Shown: positions 1-8,114, counted from the first letter of the stretch. The stretch: DNA of 64,000 nucleotides from Ketobacter alkanivorans (GCF_002863865.1 NZ_CP022684.1:922931-986930), one strand, 5' to 3'. Numbers and translations: made by a program. The notes: generated by a model not told the origin, from the sequence alone.

Positions 1-1
1 C

Positions 2-1156
2 CCGATCCGTGATCTGGTCACCAGAACCTTTGACGCTGAACACCCGGTGCGCAACATTGAAGTCCACTACAAAAGCTTCTTCAGTCGCAAAGCTGCCCTG
101 ATAACCGGCGAACTGCTGACCCACAACTACCGCCGCGAAAACGGCATCGGGCTGGTGGATTTCGAAGGCGATTATCAGGAACAATGGATTCCCTTCCGCC
201 TTACCCTGCCCAAAGCGGCCCGCAATTCAGGCGCGGTTCCCATCGCTTTTTACGCCCATGGCCTTGGGGCCAACAAGGAAAGCGATCTACTCATGGGTGA
301 CCTGAACGCCGGGCTCGGTATCGCCACCTTCAGCGTAGATTTCCCGAATCATGGTGCCCGCGCCGAAGCCGATGGCGGCGGCGTATTCGAAAACCTGATC
401 ATCGACAAAGTAACCCGTGAAATCGGTATGATGACCCAGAACAACATCGACTTCGCCGCAGCCCACAAAGCACTGATCGGCATGTCGGATCTGGATGTAG
501 TGGGAAGATGGCGCTGGGGCAGCTGCTGGCAGTGTGCTGACGGCATTGCCGATCTGGATACCCGTCGCGTGTTCATGCAAGGCACATCTCTGGGTGGCGT
601 GCTGGGATCAGCCTACGCAGCATTGTCCCCGGATCTGGACGGCGCGGTGTTTCAAGTCAGCGGCGTCGGGGTAACCAGCATTCTGGCGGGCTCTTTACTG
701 TGGGATCTGCGCTTCTCCCGCCTCGAACCACCCGCGGCAGACGGTGCCGAAGCACTGTTACTGAAAGGCGCCATCCAACAACTATTGGATTACGGTGACC
801 CCATCAACTATATCGACCTGATGCGATTTCCCGATGACGGACGCCCCATCCGGCCGCTGTATGTTATGACCGGCTCCGGCGACAGCATCGTGCCCAACGA
901 CAGCTCCATCGCCTTGGCCAGAATCGCAGGCTTACCCTTGGTGGGCGAAGCGCTGTATGAGATGCCCGGCGTGGAGCAGCAAGAGACAGTAGATGAGCTT
1001 GGCTTTGGAATCAGCCAACTGCCGCCCCTCATGGCAGATCTGGAGTTCCTGATTGGCCCCCTGCTTACGGACGCCTCCGGCCATATGTCGTTCCTGTGGA
1101 CCAGTTCGGCCCAACAAAACAAAGCCTGGATCAGGGAATTCATTCTGCAACAATAA
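2..1156 (+). CDS. Alpha/beta-hydrolase (lipase/esterase-like), 5' end outside window
   Basis: The open frame runs into the left edge, so the start codon lies upstream. The in-frame GTG at 47 is only an internal candidate. The protein has alpha/beta-hydrolase landmarks: a YAHGLGANK oxyanion-type turn near base 252, the nucleophile elbow GTSLGG (581-598) with the likely catalytic Ser, an acid candidate in GSGDSIVPND, and a terminal His in ASGHMSF. The long N-terminal part before the elbow recalls large bacterial lipase-like hydrolases, sometimes exported, but no signal peptide can be judged from the fragment. It probably hydrolyses a lipid or other ester; the substrate is unknown. It converges on the CoA-transferase gene, with a 13-bp gap between the two. 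Confidence 0.75.
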   Translation, partial: PIRDLVTRTFDAEHPVRNIEVHYKSFFSRKAALITGELLTHNYRRENGIGLVDFEGDYQEQWIPFRLTLPKAARNSGAVPIAFYAHGLGANKESDLLMGDLNAGLGIATFSVDFPNHGARAEADGGGVFENLIIDKVTREIGMMTQNNIDFAAAHKALIGMSDLDVVGRWRWGSCWQCADGIADLDTRRVFMQGTSLGGVLGSAYAALSPDLDGAVFQVSGVGVTSILAGSLLWDLRFSRLEPPAADGAEALLLKGAIQQLLDYGDPINYIDLMRFPDDGRPIRPLYVMTGSGDSIVPNDSSIALARIAGLPLVGEALYEMPGVEQQETVDELGFGISQLPPLMADLEFLIGPLLTDASGHMSFLWTSSAQQNKAWIREFILQQ

Positions 1157-1169
1157 ACAACACCGGCAA

Positions 1170-2351
1170 TTACATCGTCGCGCCGGACTTACGCAGTCCG
1201 GCGATCTCTTCCTCACTGAAGCCAGCACCCAGCAGCACCTCATCGGTATGGGCACCCAGCTGGACACCGGTGAAGTCATAGCGTGGCGGGGTTGCCGAGA
1301 ATTTAACCGGAGACGCCAGTTGGCGCTGTGAACCACCCCCTGCGGTCGGCACATCCACCAGCAGCTCGCGCTCAACAATATGAGGATGCTCACAAGCCTC
1401 ACTGAAACTGAGCACCGGCTCCACACAGGCATCCAGCGGACTGAATACTTCCACCCACTCAGCCAACGTGCGGGTTTTCATCACCGCGGCAATATCCTGC
1501 TTAAGCGGCCCCTGAATATCCGGGTTCAAAGCCAAGCCCTTGCTCGACCACTCAGGATGGCCGATGGCCTGGCAAAACTGGGCAAAAAACTGCGGTTCAA
1601 GGCCCGCAACCGATAACCAGCGGCCATCCGAGGTCTCGTAACAATCGTAAAAACTGCCACCGTTAAGCTGCGTCTCTTCCAGCCTGGGCTCCACACCACC
1701 CACCAACGCAGGCGGCGCGGTCAAAGCATGCATAGAGAACGCAGCATCGGTCATACTGATATCCAGATGCTGCCCTTCACCGGTTTGCTGGCGATGAATC
1801 ACCGCTGCCAGAATCGCCATCACCGAATGATAAGAACCACCCGCCACATCTGCAATTTGCACATTAACCGGAGCCGGGCCACCGTCTTTACGCCCGTTAT
1901 AACCAGCAACCCCGGCGATGGACAGGTAGTTCAGATCATGGCCTGCGCGCTGCTTATACGGGCCGGTCTGGCCGTAGCCGGTAATCGAACAAAAAATCAA
2001 GCCGGGATTGGCCTCTTTCAGCACCTCATACCCCACCCCCAATCGATCCATCACGCCGGGGCGAAATTGCTCCACCACAATGTCATAATCCTTCACCAGA
2101 CGCTTCACCACGGCCACCGCATCGGGCCGCTTCAGATCCAAAGCCAGTGACTTCTTGGAGCGATTCAAAAAGCCATGACAAGCCGACACACCATCGTCCA
2201 TCGGCGGCAGCATGCGCACCATATCCGGCCGTGTAGGCGACTCTATGCGCACCACCTCCGCGCCCCAATCAGCCAAAATCATCGCACCAAAAGGCCCTGG
2301 CAGCAGTGTAGTGAAGTCCAAAACCTTAAGTGAAGAAAGTGATCCGCTCAT
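1170..2351 (-). CDS. Family III CoA-transferase / alpha-methylacyl-CoA racemase-like (CaiB/BaiF)
   Basis: 393 aa, full family length. The N-terminus KVLDFTTLLPGPFGAMILAD is the typical Rossmann start of CaiB/BaiF proteins. GYGQTGPYKQRAGHDLNY and ADVAGGSYHS match the segments that carry the catalytic His and Asp of alpha-methylacyl-CoA racemases; the latter Asp is also where the acyl-carrying Asp of formyl-CoA transferases lies. Racemase and CoA-transferase members are hard to separate from sequence alone, though the AGHDLNY motif leans towards a racemase, which would feed methyl-branched acyl-CoA into beta-oxidation. It is divergent from an AraC regulator across a 180-bp spacer, so the regulator may control it. 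Confidence 0.85.
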   Translation of the reverse strand: MSGSLSSLKVLDFTTLLPGPFGAMILADWGAEVVRIESPTRPDMVRMLPPMDDGVSACHGFLNRSKKSLALDLKRPDAVAVVKRLVKDYDIVVEQFRPGVMDRLGVGYEVLKEANPGLIFCSITGYGQTGPYKQRAGHDLNYLSIAGVAGYNGRKDGGPAPVNVQIADVAGGSYHSVMAILAAVIHRQQTGEGQHLDISMTDAAFSMHALTAPPALVGGVEPRLEETQLNGGSFYDCYETSDGRWLSVAGLEPQFFAQFCQAIGHPEWSSKGLALNPDIQGPLKQDIAAVMKTRTLAEWVEVFSPLDACVEPVLSFSEACEHPHIVERELLVDVPTAGGGSQRQLASPVKFSATPPRYDFTGVQLGAHTDEVLLGAGFSEEEIAGLRKSGATM

Positions 2352-2531
2352 GTCATATCCAGTATTGTGTCTATTATTACTGTTAGATGTTTGAATAACA
2401 TACTAGGTTGCACCCCACACCGAAGACATGACCAGATAGCTCAAAAACCCTGTCTATTTGAGACATTTGTTTGCCATATGTCCTCCGCTGGGGCAACATT
2501 CCCACGCACTAACCTGAACTTATTAGCAAAG

Positions 2532-3551
2532 ATGAAAACCAATACTGTATCAGTTCATTACGTCAACGCGTGTCTGGAGCGTGCCAAGCAGGCAGGGCTT
2601 GATATACAGCCGTTCATTACCCGACTGGATGTATCACCGGAGATCCTGCAGGATCCGACCGCCCGCATTCCCAGTGAAGAGTACGTGCGACTTGCTATAC
2701 ACCTGGTGATGGCCACCAATGACGAATTCCTGCTGTTGGGCGGCATACCCCGTACCCGCCCTGGCACCTTCGCCCTCATGGCTCACGCCACTATGCCCGC
2801 AGGCAACCTGCAGCGCGGCATCCTGCGCTGCTTCCAGTTCTACAACCTGCTGGTGGATGACATCCACTTCAAACTCAGCAAACGTAACGACGAAGCCATT
2901 ATCAGCCTGCGCTTCGACAACCCCGAACTGGATTGGGATCACCAGACAGCAGACAGCGTCCTGGTACTGCTGCATCGTTTCTTCAGCTGGCTTATCGGCC
3001 AACGGCTGGAGCTGACCCAAGTCTCCTTAAGCGGAGAGCCCCCGGTACACCGCCAGGAATACCAACGCCTGTTCCGTACCCGCATTCTGTTTAACCAGCC
3101 ACTCAACGCCCTGCACTTTAAACAGAAGCACCTCGACAACCCCATTACCCAGAACGAATCGACCCTCAAAGAATTCCTGCGGGATGCCCCTTACAACCTG
3201 GTGGTGATCCCCGACAACGATGACAGCCTGACCGCCAAAATCAGAGCCATCATCGGCAATGACTTTCGTCATGAGTTTCCCGACTTCGAATCAGTTGCCC
3301 GCTCACTCAACAGCACACCACAAACCCTGCGTCGCCACCTGAAACATGAAGGCACCTCTTATCAGGAAATCAAAGACACCATGCGTCGGGACGCCGCCAT
3401 CTACTACCTGAACCGCTCTCAGCTCACCATCAATGAAATCGCCGAATTGATGGGGTTCTCCGAACCCAGCACCTTTCACCGTGCGTTCAAAAAGTGGACA
3501 GGCCTCACTCCCGGAGCCTATCGCCAAAACAGCGACCAGGAGCTGCTCTAA
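2532..3551 (+). CDS. AraC-family transcriptional regulator (arabinose-binding-like N-terminal domain type)
   Basis: 339 aa from ATG 2532. The frame is open further up (ATG 2478 is an alternative), but 2532 gives the usual 330-345 aa of this subfamily. Residues 1-200 resemble the N-terminal ligand/dimerisation domain of the OruR-type regulators (YVRLAIHLVMATNDEFLLLGG). The C-terminal about 100 residues contain two helix-turn-helices (SVARSLNSTPQTLRRHLK and INEIAELMGFSEPSTFHRAF) ending in GLTPGAYR, the hallmark of AraC/XylS. Members next to fatty-acid or hydroxy-acid genes often activate them. The divergent CoA-transferase is the obvious target, which is inference. A short palindrome TGTCT-ATTTG-AGACA lies in the spacer near 2452. 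Confidence 0.85.
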   Translation: MKTNTVSVHYVNACLERAKQAGLDIQPFITRLDVSPEILQDPTARIPSEEYVRLAIHLVMATNDEFLLLGGIPRTRPGTFALMAHATMPAGNLQRGILRCFQFYNLLVDDIHFKLSKRNDEAIISLRFDNPELDWDHQTADSVLVLLHRFFSWLIGQRLELTQVSLSGEPPVHRQEYQRLFRTRILFNQPLNALHFKQKHLDNPITQNESTLKEFLRDAPYNLVVIPDNDDSLTAKIRAIIGNDFRHEFPDFESVARSLNSTPQTLRRHLKHEGTSYQEIKDTMRRDAAIYYLNRSQLTINEIAELMGFSEPSTFHRAFKKWTGLTPGAYRQNSDQELL

Positions 3552-3588
3552 CAGAGCTATACTGAATCAATGCGTTATGTGAGGAAAC

Positions 3589-4392
3589 ATGCAAAAACAA
3601 ACCATTGATGTTGTTATGGGGTTCGGGGGCGTCCACCCGGCGGAGAACGACAAGGCATTAAAATGGGGCGGCTATCTGGAAGCCCCCATGCTGGTGGTTG
3701 CGCTGTGGATACTGATGGACTGGTACCTGATCAGCCGCGGCTTAATGAGCCTGAGTGAACGTGAAGTCTTCGACTGGATAGTCTGGATTTTCTTTGTTGT
3801 TGAAACCGGCCTGCTCACACTGTTGAGCACAGACAAACTACGCCATCTCAAACGAAACTGGGCCAATGTAGCGATTATCTGCCTGGCGTTTCCACTCTTG
3901 TTTTCCGTCAACGAACAATTCGGTGTATTCAGGCTGATCCGCCTCTTCTTTCTGGTAGGATTCTTCAGTCACAACATTCGCATCGTCATGAACGTACTGA
4001 CCCAGAATCATCTGGGAAAAACATTAATGATCAGCGCACTCTTCATAACCGGTGCAGGCATCCTCATAGCAGGCATTGATCCCGCCATAGACACACCGGC
4101 CCAAGGCATTTGGTGGGCCTGGGTAACGGTAACCACAGTCGGCTACGGCGACGTCGTTCCGGTCAGTCTCGAAGGCCGCATCTTCGCCTCACTGTTAATA
4201 CTGATGGGTATATGTCTTGTCTCCCTGATCACAGCCAACGTCTCCGCCTATCTTCTGTCTAAATCTGCACAAAAAGAACTCCGCTACGAACAACGAGAGC
4301 TGCGTAAACTTTTGGATGTAGAAGAGCGGATCGAAGGACTGGAAAAGAAAATTGACGCAATTTTGGAGGAATTGCGCACAAACAAAAAATAG
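3589..4392 (+). CDS. Voltage-gated-like potassium channel with C-terminal coiled coil
   Basis: 267 aa membrane protein. Hydrophobic segments near residues 31-48, 62-80, 93-110, 113-128, 146-162 and 197-220 give a six-segment Kv-like plan. The selectivity filter TTVGYGD (182-188) is canonical for K+ channels. The segment before the pore has few spaced Arg (FRLIRLF, HNIRIVM), so voltage sensing is uncertain. Residues about 226-265 are charged heptads (LRYEQRELRKLL, IEGLEKKIDAILEEL) and likely form a tetramerising coiled coil instead of an RCK domain. A GAGG Shine-Dalgarno precedes the ATG. It follows the AraC gene by 37 bp, but functional linkage is not evident. Confidence 0.88.
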   Translation: MQKQTIDVVMGFGGVHPAENDKALKWGGYLEAPMLVVALWILMDWYLISRGLMSLSEREVFDWIVWIFFVVETGLLTLLSTDKLRHLKRNWANVAIICLAFPLLFSVNEQFGVFRLIRLFFLVGFFSHNIRIVMNVLTQNHLGKTLMISALFITGAGILIAGIDPAIDTPAQGIWWAWVTVTTVGYGDVVPVSLEGRIFASLLILMGICLVSLITANVSAYLLSKSAQKELRYEQRELRKLLDVEERIEGLEKKIDAILEELRTNKK

Positions 4393-4395
4393 CGC

Positions 4396-4420
4396 ACAAG
4401 CATGTAAGAAATCTCTCACA
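4396..4420 (+). promoter_or_regulatory. Upstream box shared with the sigma-factor gene (copy 1)
   Basis: The 25 bp read CAC, a variable 5-mer, TGTAAGAAAT (4403-4412), two variable bases, then CTCA. A second copy at 6296-6320 has the same layout. TGTCT follows 33-34 bases downstream of the start of TGTAAGAAAT in both. A TATAAT hexamer (4443-4448) follows here without a good -35. It could be a promoter element or operator for the metallopeptidase-like operon, possibly read by the sigma factor at 6468. The matching bases are seen; the function is inferred. Confidence 0.4.
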
Positions 4421-4457
4421 TAATTTGCCCCCCTCCTGTCTCTATAATTGCGGCGCG

Positions 4458-4507
4458 CCTGAGAAGCTTATTGGCCATAGGATGTGCCGCTTCTTTGAGT
4501 AGTCAGG
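4458..4507 (+). promoter_or_regulatory. Hairpin in the 5' leader of the metallopeptidase-like gene
   Basis: CCTGA-GAAGC (4458-4467) pairs with GCTTC (4489-4493) and TCAGG (4503-4507), leaving an 11-nt loop or bulge on the 3' side. The structure lies between the TATAAT hexamer and the AAGGA ribosome-binding site at about 4509. It could regulate translation; no known riboswitch class is recognised. Confidence 0.35.
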
Positions 4508-4520
4508 ACAAGGATGTGTA

Positions 4521-5180
4521 ATGAGAGCAGTCAATACGGCCGAGTGCCAATATTTTTCCAGCAAAGAAAGTGATCACGAATACTTAAGTTCACTGCTGGC
4601 TGGCGTGAACAAACGCTTCTTTCAAAATGCCGTAACAGCAACCGCGCTCTGGCAAGTACCCAAAGGCACCGTCTCTCTATTCATAGGTGAGCAAGGCAGA
4701 AAGCTCACCACAGAGGACAAGCTCTACAATGTATTTGAACAGGCCAAAACACAGATCCAATCAGGCCAGCTAACCGCAGCCATTGCCAATCTGGAAACCT
4801 GCGCCGCTGCGAACCACCCTGATTCGAAACTACTGCTAAGCCACCTGCTAAAACGCCGAGGCGACTCGCGCTGGCAACATTTTGCACAAGAGTACAACCG
4901 ACATTGTGCCACCGTTCGCGCAGTACCTGCCGCCTGTTACTACGCAGACAGCGCCACCATCGCCATACATCCGCACCTGCAGGAACTCAACACTCCGCAA
5001 TTTGTACTTAAGTACCTGTTGTACCATGAGTGCTGTCATCAACTGGTTCACTGCACAGACGAAACCCCACACCCTGAAGAATTCATGGAGTGGGAACATA
5101 AAGCCCCAAACCGTGACCGGGCGCTGAGCTGGCTGGAGAAACAGGGATTTCCCACACTTCGCACAACCCATGCTCCATAA
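4521..5180 (+). CDS. HExxH zinc metallopeptidase-like protein of unknown family
   Basis: 219 aa, no signal peptide or membrane segment. HECCH at residues 169-173 fits an HExxH zinc site; the preceding hydrophobic helix (FVLKYLLY) is as in SprT/WLM-like and M48-like minigluzincins. A third ligand could be His184 or one of the Glu/His in EEFMEWEH (186-193). Residues 70-125 look like a short tetratricopeptide/Sel1-type helical stretch (AKTQIQSGQLTAAIANLE). An AAGGA Shine-Dalgarno sits 7 nt before the ATG. The next gene starts 11 bp before this one ends, so the two are translationally coupled. The family could not be named. A protease role, or a zinc-binding role without proteolysis, are both possible. 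Confidence 0.6.
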   Translation: MRAVNTAECQYFSSKESDHEYLSSLLAGVNKRFFQNAVTATALWQVPKGTVSLFIGEQGRKLTTEDKLYNVFEQAKTQIQSGQLTAAIANLETCAAANHPDSKLLLSHLLKRRGDSRWQHFAQEYNRHCATVRAVPAACYYADSATIAIHPHLQELNTPQFVLKYLLYHECCHQLVHCTDETPHPEEFMEWEHKAPNRDRALSWLEKQGFPTLRTTHAP

Positions 5181-6120
5181 CTTACGAACACTGCGGTATG
5201 CGTTGCTGATTGCATTATGCGTTGTATCAGCAACAGCCAATAGCACCACATGCGATCAGCAACCCAGCGTTGCCTGTCTTGTGCAGCACATCAACACACA
5301 GATAGAAACACTGGAAACTCAAGGCAAGCAACTCAATCCGACAACCCGCACTCACTGGGCCTATGAATCGCATCAACTAAACAATAGCCCTACACCCAAG
5401 ACTAACAACCTGATCGCAACGTTGATGCTAGAGGACGAATTTATTCAGAGCCTGCGCCAACGCAACAACAACTCATTACAACAACCACACTCACAACAGC
5501 TTGCAGAGCGCTTCCATGATCTACTGGCCCCCAACGCAAACAGCCTGTTGATCGAATACCTGACACTGCAACTGCAAGACGCACAAGCCGAAGCACTAAA
5601 ACGTAAGCAACTTGAACACGTAATCGTAATTGGCACCACGCCAAACGCAACACTGCTCCAGATCGCACGCTCTGAAATACTCGGCGGCGCCCCCAACAAG
5701 GGCTTATCAACCCTCAACAACACCCAAATAGATGAATTCAGCGACATTCACCTGTTCACCGAAAAACACAACCTAATGGAATTGGGCACCGCAGCAAAAA
5801 CGTTATTTTTAGACCCTGAATCGGCCACGAAAAACTGTAAACAGGACAGCCGCCACGCAATCAGCAGCGTGACGCATTACTTCAGTGAACCACATCAAAC
5901 GCTACTGGAAGCATTATGGAATACACCAGACATTAACCTGGCCTGGAAAAACCAACTGAACGCAGCCATCCTGTATCAAAATGCCGGCAGCTGCTCGCTC
6001 TTCATCAATCTTCATGTGCATCACCTGATTCAATCTGCAACAAACTACCACGCAGAAACCGATTCAAACATACTGAACCTGATCTACCTGTTACGAGCTA
6101 TCCGGCGCTACATCCTATAA
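5170..6120 (+). CDS. Predicted secreted/periplasmic protein of unknown function
   Basis: 316 aa. The N-terminus has a charged start (MLHNLRTLRYA), a hydrophobic core (LLIALCVVSATA) and a small-residue cleavage region near residue 24, as in a Sec signal peptide. The mature part is rich in Gln, Asn, Thr and His and has few charged patches. It contains Cys pairs (TTCDQQPSVAC, NAGSC) that might form disulfides. It is mostly helical and no family was recognised. It overlaps the upstream HExxH gene by 11 bp, so it is probably made with it. It could be a substrate, inhibitor or partner of that protein, but there is no direct evidence. Confidence 0.55.
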   Translation: MLHNLRTLRYALLIALCVVSATANSTTCDQQPSVACLVQHINTQIETLETQGKQLNPTTRTHWAYESHQLNNSPTPKTNNLIATLMLEDEFIQSLRQRNNNSLQQPHSQQLAERFHDLLAPNANSLLIEYLTLQLQDAQAEALKRKQLEHVIVIGTTPNATLLQIARSEILGGAPNKGLSTLNNTQIDEFSDIHLFTEKHNLMELGTAAKTLFLDPESATKNCKQDSRHAISSVTHYFSEPHQTLLEALWNTPDINLAWKNQLNAAILYQNAGSCSLFINLHVHHLIQSATNYHAETDSNILNLIYLLRAIRRYIL

Positions 6121-6295
6121 GGCCGCCACACTGCGCAAGTTTTTGCACACACTTTCCAAGCGCACATCCATTAGAAAGACACCTGCACCACAAATTTTTC
6201 CTATGAAAATAAAATGAATTTTTCACTTTTGTGTATGGTTCTTGTAACTGCAACAAAAACCAAGCAGCCGCTCATTTTTAATCAAAACTTAATCA

Positions 6296-6320
6296 CACTT
6301 TCGTGTAAGAAATTGCTCAA
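6296..6320 (+). promoter_or_regulatory. Upstream box shared with the metallopeptidase operon (copy 2)
   Basis: Same layout as 4396-4420: CAC, five variable bases, TGTAAGAAAT (6304-6313), two variable bases, CTCA, with TGTCT downstream at the same phase within 1 base. It lies about 165 bp before the sigma-like gene, which would fit autoregulation by that factor. This is inferred from two copies only. Confidence 0.4.
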
Positions 6321-6400
6321 TTTGATGCAATCCTATTGTCTTCAAAAAAACCCATTGCTAACCTAGCCGCCGTTCCAAGTCGACATTTCACTTGGGCAGG

Positions 6401-6440
6401 CAGAACCATGTAAGCGGGGGCTTATTCAATACAGGTTCTG
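6401..6440 (+). promoter_or_regulatory. Hairpin in the 5' leader of the sigma-like gene
   Basis: CAGAACC (6401-6407) pairs with GGTTCTG (6434-6440). Inside it TAAGC-GGGG-GCTTA forms a second stem. The structure ends 17 nt before the GGGAG ribosome-binding site, so it may affect translation or mRNA stability. Confidence 0.4.
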
Positions 6441-6467
6441 ACCTTTTTTCTATGGATGGGAGTTACT

Positions 6468-7208
6468 ATGAACGAGAGCATTTCACGATTCCGCAATCTT
6501 GCAGAATGGCCTGAAGATGAATGGCACGCACTCAACATTCATTTATTTATCGCAGCTAACTTTAATCGCTACTGTTCCGGCCTTATCAAAAAAATTGGCT
6601 TGCAGTATTTGCCCAGTGACGCAACCGATTCAATGATGAGCCTGTTCTGCGACATTGCCTATCGTCCGCTGCAAACGGTTCACGAAAAAAACCTGGATGC
6701 AACAGGTAATCGACGCAATCAAATCATGCTGGGCACCCTGAAGATGATCACGAATACCCGGATGGTAGACGCGCTCATCAAAGAGTACCCATCCTACGTG
6801 GCACTGGAACAACTGGTGGAATTCCGGGATGAAGACAACAGCCTGGACGCTCCGTTTGCCCATGATGAATACCGCTCCGTGATACCCGACGTTCTGCTAA
6901 ATGAGTCAGCATTTTTTGCTGCAGAAACCTGCGATGTCGATCTGGAAGAAGTCGATCTGGAAGAGGAAATGGAAAAGGATCGCATTACCGTCATGCTGGA
7001 AATGCTCCGCTCTTATCTAACCCCAGTACAATATCGGCACATTCGCTATGCCGTGTGCGAAGGTTTAACCTCACAAGAGATAGCACACCGAACGGGTCAT
7101 TCTGTCACCAATGTGCGCATAATGCTGTTAAACGCACGTAAGAAAATGCTGGATCTGGTGCCCCCTCACCTCACCGAATCCATGCAAGAATTTTTACATA
7201 GAAAATAA
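6468..7208 (+). CDS. Divergent ECF-like RNA polymerase sigma factor
   Basis: 246 aa from ATG 6468, chosen because GGGAG (6458-6462) is well spaced; an in-frame ATG at 6456 has no such site. Residues about 178-235 read as sigma region 4: LEMLRSYLTPVQYRHIRYAV, then an HTH GLTSQEIAHRTGHSVTNVRI and a helix LLNARKKML. Residues 20-110 could be a degenerate region 2 (LFIAANFNRYCSGLIKKIG, then LKMITNTRMVDALIKEY). The domains are joined by a long acidic linker that contains a VDLEE repeat (VDLEEVDLEEEMEKD). It is longer and more divergent than usual ECF factors. No anti-sigma gene is adjacent. A DUF4123 gene follows 18 bp downstream, so the two are probably one operon. The region-4 assignment is good; sigma activity is inferred. 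Confidence 0.65.
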   Translation: MNESISRFRNLAEWPEDEWHALNIHLFIAANFNRYCSGLIKKIGLQYLPSDATDSMMSLFCDIAYRPLQTVHEKNLDATGNRRNQIMLGTLKMITNTRMVDALIKEYPSYVALEQLVEFRDEDNSLDAPFAHDEYRSVIPDVLLNESAFFAAETCDVDLEEVDLEEEMEKDRITVMLEMLRSYLTPVQYRHIRYAVCEGLTSQEIAHRTGHSVTNVRIMLLNARKKMLDLVPPHLTESMQEFLHRK

Positions 7209-7226
7209 GCGAACCTGACCGCGCGC

Positions 7227-8093
7227 ATGCAAATATACAGGGAGCATGAACTTGCACCGGCTCTTTCCGATGAACTCCAACAGTCATCGGATTGTTCATT
7301 GTTTGCCATCATTGATGGTACCGGTGCACCAGATGCCCTATATCATTTTTTTCGCTATGCTCCAGAGGCAGACTACCATCCTCTGTTTCTGGGAACGGAT
7401 CTCGAACATTGCCTGCCCCACTCGCCTTACCTTGCCCACATCTCCCTGAGCCAAGTGGAATACATGGAGCTGGCCAGCCAAACCAGGCAAGGGGTTCTAT
7501 GGTTCACATCACCGCTCACTCTGCATCAGCAAATCGATTTCTGGAAATGCCGACTCTACGTTCACACAGATAATGTCGACACCCGCCTGTTTCGATACTG
7601 GAGTGGCCCCATCACCCACCGTTATCTGGCCGCGCTCAAACCCGAACAGCAACAGCAGTTCCTTCCTCCCGTTGCTTCAATTGCAACCCCGGATGCTGAT
7701 TCACGCCAGTGGACGCTACGAACCATCCAACCAAGTAACAAGATCCATTTGCCCCTCCCTCTGGATACGTGGACGATACCCGAACACCATCTTGATATTT
7801 TTAATGATCGTTTTGAACAAATACAGATAAGCGAAATAGAAGCCGCGTTATGGTCCCGGATACCGGAAACATTGGATCAAACCTACCCTGCATTCATTCC
7901 ACAACGGATTGCAGCAGGCATCAATCAAGCCCGGCAATTAGAACTGCATAGCGACTATGCGCTGGAAAAGTTTATAGAGTGTCAGTTTCGGTGGGGAAAT
8001 GATTTCTGGAGACATCCAGACTTTGCGGAACTTTGGGAGGCGAGTAATACCGAGCAAGGCTTCCTCAACAGAATCGAAAACGCCATTTACTGA
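7227..8093 (+). CDS. DUF4123 protein, type VI effector chaperone/adaptor-like
   Basis: 288 aa, cytosolic. The N-terminal half follows the DUF4123 pattern: FAIIDG, then a Leu-Phe-Leu-Gly turn (HPLFLG), a PYLAHISL segment, GVLWFTSP, and the block VDTRLFRYWSGPITHRYL corresponding to the conserved FRYyDPR region. In known systems DUF4123 proteins bind a cargo effector and help load it on the VgrG spike. Here there is no VgrG, PAAR or effector gene nearby, and the gene is followed directly by an IS256-family element. The preceding gene encodes a sigma-like factor. No strong Shine-Dalgarno is visible. It may be an orphan, a remnant of a lost effector module, or adapted to another role. Confidence 0.7.
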   Translation: MQIYREHELAPALSDELQQSSDCSLFAIIDGTGAPDALYHFFRYAPEADYHPLFLGTDLEHCLPHSPYLAHISLSQVEYMELASQTRQGVLWFTSPLTLHQQIDFWKCRLYVHTDNVDTRLFRYWSGPITHRYLAALKPEQQQQFLPPVASIATPDADSRQWTLRTIQPSNKIHLPLPLDTWTIPEHHLDIFNDRFEQIQISEIEAALWSRIPETLDQTYPAFIPQRIAAGINQARQLELHSDYALEKFIECQFRWGNDFWRHPDFAELWEASNTEQGFLNRIENAIY

Positions 8094-8106
8094 AAAGGCT
8101 TGGAAG

Positions 8107-8114
8107 GGCACGGG
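8107..8114. repeat. 8-bp target-site duplication, left copy
   Basis: GGCACGGG directly precedes the left inverted repeat and recurs at 9412-9419 directly after the right one. Eight bp is usual for the IS256 family. Confidence 0.85.

Larger units (their letters stand above)
6121..6467. other. 347-bp AT-rich intergenic region with regulatory signals
   Basis: No credible gene. It holds the second copy of the shared box (6296-6320), a CCAAGT...ACTTGG inverted repeat (6375-6395), a leader hairpin (6401-6440) and the GGGAG ribosome-binding site of the sigma-like gene (6458-6462). The region is conspicuously AT-rich from 6190 to 6360. No terminator with a clear U-tract was seen after the preceding gene. 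Confidence 0.6.
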
